Shown: one piece after another, positions 1 through 5,522 of the stretch | Layout of the letters: each line of letters begins with the position of its first letter | Numbering within the stretch: position 1 is the stretch's first letter | NCBI GenBank assembly: GCA_019412865.1 | Contig: DXOJ01000832.1 | Location: 1-7,625 of the forward strand | DNA: 7,625 bases | DNA from: Bacteroides sp. | Lineage (GTDB): Bacteria; Bacteroidota; Bacteroidia; Bacteroidales; Bacteroidaceae | Direction: 5' to 3' | The notes under the pieces: model-generated | Databases searched by the model: none | What the model saw: only the letters and a program-made list of their open reading frames with translations | Told to the model about the DNA's origin: nothing | Position numbers and translations under genes: made by a program

Positions 1-78
1 AGTAGTTTTTTTATATCTACAAACGAAATTTAGAGGCATCTTTTTTTGTTTTACACCCGAAAACCACGAAAATCTTGC

Positions 79-86
79 TACTTTTG
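79..86 (+). promoter_or_regulatory. Probable recF promoter, -7 element
   Basis: The sequence TACTTTTG matches the Bacteroides -7 consensus TAnnTTTG exactly. It lies 22 bases before the chosen recF start at 109, which implies a short leader of roughly 15 bases. The companion -33 element is not clear: the TTTG at 45-48 is 30 bases upstream, too far for the usual spacing of about 19-21, and only weak T-rich sequence sits at the expected place. The call rests on the -7 match and its position. Confidence 0.55.
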
Positions 87-100
87 TGAACAAATTAACG

Positions 101-108
101 TGTGCACA
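101..108. other. Perfect 8-base palindrome abutting the recF start codon
   Basis: TGTGCACA is its own reverse complement. It ends at the base before the recF ATG and lies about 14 bases after the predicted -7 element, so it falls within the very short leader. It could be a small operator half or a structure affecting initiation, but an 8-base palindrome is short enough to occur by chance. Confidence 0.25.
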
Positions 109-1227
109 ATGATACTGAAACGAATATCTATATTAAATTATAAGAATCTGGAAGAGGTGGAGCTGGGATTCTCTGCCAAACTGAATTGTTTTTTCGGACT
201 GAATGGGATGGGGAAGACGAATCTGCTGGATGCAGTGTATTTCTTATCCTTCTGTAAAAGTTCCGGCAATCCGATTGATTCTCAGAATATTCGTCATGAA
301 CAAGACTTCTTTGTCATCCAGGGTTTCTATGAAGCGGAGGACGGAACTCCTGAAGAGATTTATTGTGGAATGAAACGCCGTTCGAAGAAACAATTTAAGC
401 GGAATAAGAAAGAATATAGCCGCTTCTCGGATCACATCGGCTTCCTGCCTTTGGTGATGGTTTCACCTGCCGATTCAGAATTGATAGCCGGAGGGAGTGA
501 TGAACGTCGCCGGTTTATGGATGTAGTGATTTCGCAGTATGATAAAGAATATCTTGAAGCACTGATACGGTATAATAAAGCATTGGTGCAGCGTAACACA
601 TTGCTGAAGAGTGAGTTCCCGGTGGAGGAAGAATTGTTTCTTGTATGGGAGGAAATGATGTCTCAAGCCGGTGAAATCGTTTTCCGGAAGCGTGAAGCGT
701 TTATCCGGGAGTTTATTCCTATTTTCCAATCTTTCTATTCTTTTATTTCGCAGGATAAAGAGGCTGTGGGATTATCTTATGAGTCTCATGCACGGGATGC
801 TTCTTTGTTGGAAGTGTTGAAGCAGAGCAGGGAGCGGGATAAGATAATGGGGTTCTCTTTGCGGGGGATTCATAAGGATGAGTTAAATATGCTGTTGGGC
901 GAATTTCCGATAAAGAAAGAAGGCTCGCAGGGACAGAATAAAACATATCTGGTGGCGTTAAAACTGGCACAGTTTGATTTCTTGAAACGTACGGGCAGAA
1001 CTGTTCCTTTATTATTATTAGATGATATTTTTGATAAACTGGATGCTTCCCGCGTAGAGCAAATAGTGAAGTTAGTGGGCGGAGACAATTTCGGGCAGAT
1101 ATTTATAACGGATACGAACCGGGGGCATCTGGACCGTATTTTACATAAGGTAGGTAGTGATTATAAGATATTTCGTGTAGAAGAGGGTACAATTCAAGAA
1201 ATGGAGGCTGACGATGAAGCGCAATGA
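109..1227 (+). CDS. recF: DNA replication and repair protein RecF
   Basis: RecF is a cytoplasmic SMC-like ABC ATPase. It acts with RecO and RecR to load RecA at single-strand gaps and stalled forks. The protein has 372 residues, close to E. coli RecF (357). Visible motifs are the Walker A GLNGMGKT at 30-37, a RecF-type RRRFMD segment in the first half, the ABC signature SQGQNK at 273-278 and the Walker B LLLLDDIFDKLD at 301-312. The ATG at 109 was chosen because the product then begins MILKRISILNYKNLEE, which aligns with the family N-terminus. An in-frame ATG at 46 would add 21 residues unlike RecF and would place the likely promoter (79-86) inside the gene. The C-terminus is acidic, and its coding end overlaps the next gene by 14 bases. 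No dnaA or dnaN is in view. Confidence 0.96.
   Translation: MILKRISILNYKNLEEVELGFSAKLNCFFGLNGMGKTNLLDAVYFLSFCKSSGNPIDSQNIRHEQDFFVIQGFYEAEDGTPEEIYCGMKRRSKKQFKRNKKEYSRFSDHIGFLPLVMVSPADSELIAGGSDERRRFMDVVISQYDKEYLEALIRYNKALVQRNTLLKSEFPVEEELFLVWEEMMSQAGEIVFRKREAFIREFIPIFQSFYSFISQDKEAVGLSYESHARDASLLEVLKQSRERDKIMGFSLRGIHKDELNMLLGEFPIKKEGSQGQNKTYLVALKLAQFDFLKRTGRTVPLLLLDDIFDKLDASRVEQIVKLVGGDNFGQIFITDTNRGHLDRILHKVGSDYKIFRVEEGTIQEMEADDEAQ
1203..1207 (+). promoter_or_regulatory. Shine-Dalgarno-like site for the DUF721 gene
   Basis: GGAGG lies inside the 3' end of recF, 6 bases before the ATG at 1214, which is ideal Shine-Dalgarno spacing. It supports that start. Strong sites of this kind are uncommon in Bacteroidetes, which mostly initiate without them. 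The bases also encode recF residues (Met-Glu-Ala), so the match could be chance. Confidence 0.4.
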
Positions 1228-1501
1228 TGCCGAACAAATAGGAAAACTGATTCAACAGTTTCTTCGTCAGGAGAGTTTGGAATCTCCGCTGAACGAACAA
1301 AGACTGTTGGATGCCTGGCCTCAAGTCTTAGGACCGGCGGCGGCTTATACCAGCAATCTTTATATTCGTAATCAGACATTGTATGTGCATCTTACTTCTG
1401 CTGCTCTCCGGCAGGAGTTGATGATGGGGCGTGAAGTATTGGTGCGCACACTCAATCAGAGAGTCGGTGCTATGGTTATTACAAACATTATTTTTCGTTG
1501 A
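1214..1501 (+). CDS. DUF721 (DciA-like) protein
   Basis: This 95-residue protein fits the DUF721 family, which includes DciA, the DnaB helicase operator/loader found in bacteria that lack DnaC or DnaI. The sequence shows an N-terminal helical part (AEQIGKLIQQFLRQ), a central WPQVLGP segment near residues 35-41, where the family has its conserved W-x-x-V-x-G pattern, then a beta-strand pair around LYIRNQTLYVHLTS and a helix ALRQELMMGREVL. It is essentially the bare domain, without the extra tail seen in DciA proteins of some other phyla. It overlaps recF by 14 bases in another frame, so co-transcription and probably translational coupling are expected. Its own end overlaps the convergent PHP gene by 14 bases. 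The family assignment is by pattern. The helicase-loading role is inferred from family and context. Confidence 0.85.
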   Translation: MKRNDAEQIGKLIQQFLRQESLESPLNEQRLLDAWPQVLGPAAAYTSNLYIRNQTLYVHLTSAALRQELMMGREVLVRTLNQRVGAMVITNIIFR

Positions 1502-2279
1502 GGAAAGGGATTCTGTCTATAACCTTTATACCCAGCTTGCGAAGTGTTTCGGTTGCACGGCTGTAATAAAAAGGATTTTCCAGATATTGATTATTGTGAG
1601 CATCTACACCGATGATAGCGGTGCAACCTTCATGGGCGGCTACTTTCCAGAAATCCGGGTAAGGAATGGTGGTGATTCCATGAATGTCATTATACTCTTC
1701 ATAACCAAGATTATATTCCAACGGTAGGTTTAACCGTGCTGCTGTCCGGCAGATATGTCTGCTGACCAGTTTGCAATGATGATCGAATTCCGGGTAGGAA
1801 CGCATGAATAAATCCGGATGGGCAAGGTAGGCAAATAGTCCGCTTTCCATTCCTTCAATAGCACTCTCTTCGTAGAGCTCGAGCATGTCTACCGAATCTG
1901 TATTCCGGCCGAAATAGGGAAACTTCTCATCTGTATGAAAATGGTGATTTCCGAAGATGATGTAATCCAGCTTATATTCTTTGATGATTCCTTTTAACCA
2001 GTGTATATATTCAGTAAAGTATTCACATTCCAATCCTATTTTTATACTGATTTGATTCTTGTATTTTTCTTGTAGCGAACGGAGGCTTTCCACATAGCCC
2101 GGCAACTCTTCAGGGAGCATGCGGATGTCGGAGATATAATTGGTGTGGTATTTCCACGGAGTGTGGTCTGAAAAGCCTATTTCTTGATAGCCGCCTTTGA
2201 TGGCACTTAAAACAAATTCTTCGTCACTCCCTGTCGCATGATGGCAGCGGGTGGTATGGGTGTGATAATTCGTCTTCAT
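1488..2279 (-). CDS. PHP-domain phosphoesterase, histidinol-phosphatase-like
   Basis: The protein has 263 residues and the metal-binding motifs of the PHP superfamily in order: HTH at 6-8 followed by HH at 13-14, SDH at 37-39, GLECEY at 82-87, GNHH at 110-113, AHPD at 153-156 and GVDAHN at 224-229. This pattern and length resemble HisJ/HisK-type histidinol phosphatases, which use a cluster of metal ions to hydrolyse phosphomonoesters in the cytoplasm. No other histidine gene is in view, so the substrate could differ. Because the HTH motif begins at residue 6, no later start is possible. The ATG at 2279 therefore overlaps the upstream cyclo-ligase gene by 56 bases. It is the last gene of the minus-strand operon, and its final 14 bases overlap the convergent DUF721 gene. 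Confidence 0.88.
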   Translation of the reverse strand: MKTNYHTHTTRCHHATGSDEEFVLSAIKGGYQEIGFSDHTPWKYHTNYISDIRMLPEELPGYVESLRSLQEKYKNQISIKIGLECEYFTEYIHWLKGIIKEYKLDYIIFGNHHFHTDEKFPYFGRNTDSVDMLELYEESAIEGMESGLFAYLAHPDLFMRSYPEFDHHCKLVSRHICRTAARLNLPLEYNLGYEEYNDIHGITTIPYPDFWKVAAHEGCTAIIGVDAHNNQYLENPFYYSRATETLRKLGIKVIDRIPFLNEK

Positions 2280-2817
2280 TGATTGTTATAATTATATCCA
2301 TGCGGACGTCGAATGATTCCGCAGGAACTTCTTCTACTAATTGAAATGGGAAACAAATCCCAGCTTTGTAAGCTGTTGGTATGCGTGGCAAGAGGCGGTC
2401 GTAGTATCCTTTTCCTCGTCCCAAACGATTACCTTTTGCGTCGAAAGCGACTCCGGGAACGACGATGAAATCGATGGCTGCATAGTCTGTGAATGCTTCC
2501 CCGGTTGGTTCTTCTATGCCATAGACACCACAGATTGACATATTTTCAGGCCCGGTATATATCCGAAGCTCCAAATCATCGCCTACCACTACGGGGAGCA
2601 AGATTCGTTTCTTATTGCTCCATTTTCGGATAAACTCATGTGTGTCTACTTCATCATTTAGCGAATGGTATAGTAGTACGGTATTGGCCGCCCTGAAAGC
2701 CGGGTGGGCTTCAAGGGCGGTCAGTATGTTAGCTGATTGCAGCTTTCGCATAGTCGAATCCGCGTGTTGGGTCTTCAGTAATGCTATACGCTTGCGCAGT
2801 TCTTTTTTTCTTTCCAT
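2224..2817 (-). CDS. 5-formyltetrahydrofolate cyclo-ligase
   Basis: This cytoplasmic enzyme (methenyltetrahydrofolate synthetase) converts 5-formyl-THF plus ATP to 5,10-methenyl-THF, returning stored folate to the one-carbon pool. The 197-residue protein carries the family features: a basic N-terminus KKELRKR at 4-10, the LLYHSLNDEVDT segment at 48-59, GIEEP at 100-104 and the diagnostic VPGVAFD...GNRLGRGKGYYD motif at 120-140. The family's usual end falls near FDVRMDIIIT at 169-178. About 18 further residues run on through the start of the PHP gene. The start at 2817 matches the family N-terminus but overlaps the protease gene by 89 bases. A later ATG at 2751 (Met23) would cut the overlap to 23 bases but would lose the conserved KKELRK helix, so it is less likely. 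Confidence 0.93.
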   Translation of the reverse strand: MERKKELRKRIALLKTQHADSTMRKLQSANILTALEAHPAFRAANTVLLYHSLNDEVDTHEFIRKWSNKKRILLPVVVGDDLELRIYTGPENMSICGVYGIEEPTGEAFTDYAAIDFIVVPGVAFDAKGNRLGRGKGYYDRLLPRIPTAYKAGICFPFQLVEEVPAESFDVRMDIIITINEDELSHPYHPLPSCDRE

Positions 2818-4480
2818 CTTTTTTGTCCTTCGTCACTTCTTCCTCTTCAACGGCTACCGGAGCTTTTGGGAAAGCTTCTCCTTTTTCGAGTATCTCAATG
2901 CCTTTAATGACGGTAGCATCTGTCTTGTTAAAATATTGAAGATAAGCTTCCAGTCCAAGCATATTGTAGATGATGTTACCAAAGAGGTTCTTCTCCAAAA
3001 GTTTGTATGACTTCTGAATGAGGATATTTCTTCTTTTCACTCCTTTGCTGTCGGCAAAACGGACAAACTGTTCTACCAATCCCTGATGACGAAGATAATT
3101 CAGCAATTCTTCCTCTGTTTCATATTGGCTAAGTTTCTTCCGGTTATTGTCGGTGTACTGGAATGTGAATTGAATAGTCAGTCCCCGGTTGATAACAGTA
3201 GAAAGATAAGAGGTGACTCCCGTTGTATCTTGCGGTACGAATATATCCGGCATGATACCACCACCGCCATAAACAGTACGTCCCAGGCTGGTGTTATAAC
3301 GTTCGCTCTCATTCTGCTTGATACTGTCGCGTGAGAAAAATTCCCCATGTTCGTAACGGGTATATAAATCCAGTTCGTAGTTACGATCTTTACCGCTTTC
3401 GTATGGGCGTTGGATGCAGCGTCCGGATGGAGTGTAGTAGCGGGCGATTGTCAGGCGGATAGCCGAACCATCACTGAAGTCGATCGGTTGTTGCACGAGT
3501 CCCTTACCAAAGGAACGGCGTCCTACAACTGTACCCCGGTCGTTATCCTGAATAGCTCCGGTGAAGATTTCACTGGCAGAAGCAGAACCTTCGTCAATCA
3601 ATACGACGAGTGGCATTTTCTGACAGCTACCTGTACCGTTGGCGAATTCTTCTGCACGTGGATATTTACGGCCTTGAGTGTATACGATTAATTTGCCTTC
3701 GGGCAGGAACTCATTCACCATGCGGATGGCTGCTTCCATATATCCTCCGGTGTTACCGCGGAGGTCAATGATCAGACCTTTGCATTTTTTATGGTTGAGT
3801 TGTGCCAGTGCATTCAACAATTCTACATGGCTGGTACGTCCGAATTTGCTGACTTTCACGTAACCAATGTCATCGTTTAGCATATAAGCTGCATCAACGG
3901 TATTTTGAGGAATGTCTCCACGGGTAATGTTGAAATGCAATAAGTCTTTTTCTCCTGTTCGTTTGATACCTAATTTCACTTGTGAACCTTTCGGGCCTTT
4001 CAGAGTGCGCATAGCCCGTTCGTTGGTTACTTTCTTACCGACAAACAAACTGTCGTCCACGGTAACAATACGGTCGCCCGCCATCAATCCTATCTTTTCA
4101 GAAGGGCCACCCTGAACGACTGCATTCACATGAATGGTGTCGTTCTGTATGGTAAACTGGATACCGATTCCGCTAAAGCTACCTTCCAGTTCCGAGTTGA
4201 CTTCTTCGAGATTTTGGGCAGGGATATAAGTTGAATGTGGATCTAATTCGGCCAGAATCTGCGGCATGGCTTTTTCCACTAAATCGGCCATGTTTACGGT
4301 GTCGACATATTGATCGTCTACAATGCGTAACAATGCGTTTAGCTTATTGGAGGAACCGTTGATAATACCCAAACGGTTGCCGGCAAAATGCTTGGCATAA
4401 AATGTACCGATAAGAATCCCGACTACCACGCTGACTGCTATGATGACAGGTGTAAAACGTGAAGAGTTTTTTGTACTCAT
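2729..4480 (-). CDS. S41 family C-terminal processing protease (CtpA/Prc type)
   Basis: This is a periplasmic serine protease with a Ser/Lys dyad, anchored by one N-terminal membrane segment at about residues 11-28 (an uncleaved anchor or signal peptide). After a helical region comes a PDZ domain at about 100-185, with the carboxylate-binding loop SGIGIQF at 103-109. The S41 core follows, with DLRGNTGG at 239-246, the nucleophile Ser301 in GSASASE and the general base Lys326 in FGKG, 25 residues later as in E. coli Prc; Gln330 follows at the family spacing. The 583-residue length includes a largely helical C-terminal region, then a charged tail rich in Glu and Lys (about 542-560). The last 29 residues (555-583) are encoded over the start of the cyclo-ligase gene. 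A Shine-Dalgarno-like AAGGA lies 6 bases before the ATG (plus-strand 4487-4491). The gene starts 30 bases after the deaminase gene ends. Such proteases trim or degrade envelope proteins; the specific target is unknown. Confidence 0.95.
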   Translation of the reverse strand: MSTKNSSRFTPVIIAVSVVVGILIGTFYAKHFAGNRLGIINGSSNKLNALLRIVDDQYVDTVNMADLVEKAMPQILAELDPHSTYIPAQNLEEVNSELEGSFSGIGIQFTIQNDTIHVNAVVQGGPSEKIGLMAGDRIVTVDDSLFVGKKVTNERAMRTLKGPKGSQVKLGIKRTGEKDLLHFNITRGDIPQNTVDAAYMLNDDIGYVKVSKFGRTSHVELLNALAQLNHKKCKGLIIDLRGNTGGYMEAAIRMVNEFLPEGKLIVYTQGRKYPRAEEFANGTGSCQKMPLVVLIDEGSASASEIFTGAIQDNDRGTVVGRRSFGKGLVQQPIDFSDGSAIRLTIARYYTPSGRCIQRPYESGKDRNYELDLYTRYEHGEFFSRDSIKQNESERYNTSLGRTVYGGGGIMPDIFVPQDTTGVTSYLSTVINRGLTIQFTFQYTDNNRKKLSQYETEEELLNYLRHQGLVEQFVRFADSKGVKRRNILIQKSYKLLEKNLFGNIIYNMLGLEAYLQYFNKTDATVIKGIEILEKGEAFPKAPVAVEEEEVTKDKKDGKKKRTAQAYSITEDPTRGFDYAKAAIS

Positions 4481-4510
4481 GTCTATTCCTTTTTTAAAAC
4501 GTTCGTCTTC

Positions 4511-4960
4511 TTATTTATTCGGAGAGGAATGGTTATCTAATTCTGTGTAGATAACTTCGATTCCCGCCCGTTTTAATAACTCAATTCCATCTTCCAGGCG
4601 GTAATGTTCGGAGTAAACTACCCGTTTGATCCCTGCCTGTATGATTAACTTCGCACATTCGATGCAAGGAGAGGCGGTGACGTACATGGTAGCACCGTCG
4701 CTACTGTTGTTTGAACGTGCTATTTTGGTAATGGCATTTGCTTCCGCATGCAGAACGTATGGTTTTGTCAGATTGTTTTCATCTTCGCATACATTCTCAA
4801 AACCGGAAGGCGTTCCGTTATATCCATCGGAGATAATCATTTTATCTTTAACAATTAAAGCTCCTACTTTACGGCGTTGGCAATAGGAATTTTCAGCCCA
4901 TATACTGGCCATGCGTATATAACGTTTGTCAAGTTCTAATTGTTTCTTTTCAGTGTCCAT
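4511..4960 (-). CDS. Deoxycytidylate (dCMP) deaminase
   Basis: The 149-residue protein belongs to the zinc-dependent cytidine/deoxycytidylate deaminase superfamily. His71 and Glu73 of HAEANAI (71-77) and Cys99 and Cys102 of PCIEC (98-102) supply the zinc ligands and the proton-shuttling Glu. The NGTPSGF segment at 48-54 is typical of dCMP deaminases, including the ComEB and phage T4 types, and argues against a free-cytidine or tRNA deaminase. The reaction, dCMP to dUMP plus ammonia, feeds thymidylate synthesis in the cytoplasm. The gene starts 8 bases after the lipoprotein gene ends and is followed by the S41 protease gene after 30 bases. No Shine-Dalgarno is visible; the leader is A-rich. 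The short tail after residue 140 is not conserved-looking. Confidence 0.93.
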   Translation of the reverse strand: MDTEKKQLELDKRYIRMASIWAENSYCQRRKVGALIVKDKMIISDGYNGTPSGFENVCEDENNLTKPYVLHAEANAITKIARSNNSSDGATMYVTASPCIECAKLIIQAGIKRVVYSEHYRLEDGIELLKRAGIEVIYTELDNHSSPNK

Positions 4961-4968
4961 GTTGTTTA

Positions 4969-5484
4969 CTATTTATTACTAACTACCCGGAAAACCATAC
5001 GGAAAGTTTGTTTACCGGATGCCGGTTTGTATAAAAGGTATAAGTTGTTACTGTCTCCTTCGTAAGATGTAGCAGCATTAAGCCCCTCTATGAAATTTTT
5101 GGCGAGTTTGTCGTTACCATAATTACCTGCAGTGGTAACAGTAGCTTTAAAGCTGTTGTTTTTGGCATTGGCGCTCCATTTTCCTTCAAAAGTACTGGTT
5201 GCAATGACAGTTCCTTTTATATTTCCGTTCATAACATCTCCATCTACTGTACCATCAAATACGATATTGTATGTACCATTCTTATTAAGTTCTTTGATAC
5301 TTGCTTTTTCTTGTTCCTCATTTTCCCAGAAGGGAAACATCTCATGACCTCCATCCACAGTGATATAATTTAGTTTCCACGTTTTTCCTGTAAAGATAGC
5401 GGCTACATCGTCCGAATCATTACACCCTGAAAATAAAGGAAGCAATAGTAATAATCCTACTATTTTATAGATATTCTTCTTCAT
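4969..5484 (-). CDS. Small lipoprotein, probably DUF4847-like and surface exposed
   Basis: The 171-residue protein starts with a lipoprotein signal peptide: MKKN, a hydrophobic run at 8-18 and the lipobox FSGC with lipidated Cys21. The residues after the cysteine, NDSDD, are acidic, which resembles the export signal that sends Bacteroidetes lipoproteins to the outer leaflet of the outer membrane. The rest alternates short strands rich in Gly, Asn, Thr and aromatic residues (GKTWKLNYITV near 33-43, GTYNIVF, FEGKWSA), suggesting a small beta-barrel or lipocalin-like fold. I believe it matches the uncharacterised DUF4847 group of Bacteroides, but only from memory of the pattern. No catalytic motif is visible and no function can be assigned. 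It lies between the M3 peptidase (38-base gap) and the dCMP deaminase (8-base gap), so it is probably co-transcribed with both. Confidence 0.8.
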   Translation of the reverse strand: MKKNIYKIVGLLLLLPLFSGCNDSDDVAAIFTGKTWKLNYITVDGGHEMFPFWENEEQEKASIKELNKNGTYNIVFDGTVDGDVMNGNIKGTVIATSTFEGKWSANAKNNSFKATVTTAGNYGNDKLAKNFIEGLNAATSYEGDSNNLYLLYKPASGKQTFRMVFRVVSNK

Positions 5485-5494
5485 ACGGTTATGT

Positions 5495-5522
5495 TTAATA
5501 CTTAATACCTTATACTTAATAC
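5495..5522 (-). repeat. Four tandem heptamers (GTATTAA) in the spacer
   Basis: Read on the minus strand, directly after the M3 peptidase stop codon, the spacer holds four consecutive 7-base units: GTATTAA (5522-5516), GTATAAG (5515-5509), GTATTAA (5508-5502) and GTATTAA (5501-5495). Three are identical and one differs at two positions. Together they fill 28 of the 38 bases before the lipoprotein start codon. The remaining 10 bases contain no Shine-Dalgarno. No hairpin forms, so this is not an intrinsic terminator. Copy number could vary between strains by slippage. Confidence 0.8.

Noticed and set aside
2..20. Possible hairpin GTAG...CTAC near the left edge
   Set aside because: The stem is only four base pairs with a long AT-rich loop, too weak to call a terminator.
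45..48. TTTG as the -33 element of the recF promoter
   Set aside because: It lies 30 bases from the -7 element, outside the usual Bacteroides spacing of about 19-21.
91..98. Possible minus-strand -7 element for a divergent gene off the left edge
   Set aside because: It reads TTAATTTG, one mismatch from consensus, has no clear -33 partner and no visible gene to serve.
46..108. N-terminal extension of recF from an earlier in-frame ATG
   Set aside because: The 21 added residues, Cys- and basic-rich, do not resemble the RecF N-terminus, and the likely -7 promoter element lies inside this stretch.
1431..1727. 98-residue plus-strand open frame running into the PHP gene
   Set aside because: It is antisense to the PHP gene and out of frame with DUF721, and it resembles no family.
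2615..3010. 131-residue plus-strand open frame opposite the protease/cyclo-ligase overlap
   Set aside because: Both strands here are explained by well-supported genes on the minus strand, and the low-complexity Phe/Ser-rich product looks like a shadow of the Lys/Glu-rich coding sequence.
3410..3691. 93-residue plus-strand open frame opposite the protease catalytic core
   Set aside because: It is antisense to the conserved S41 active-site region and has no family resemblance or start signal.
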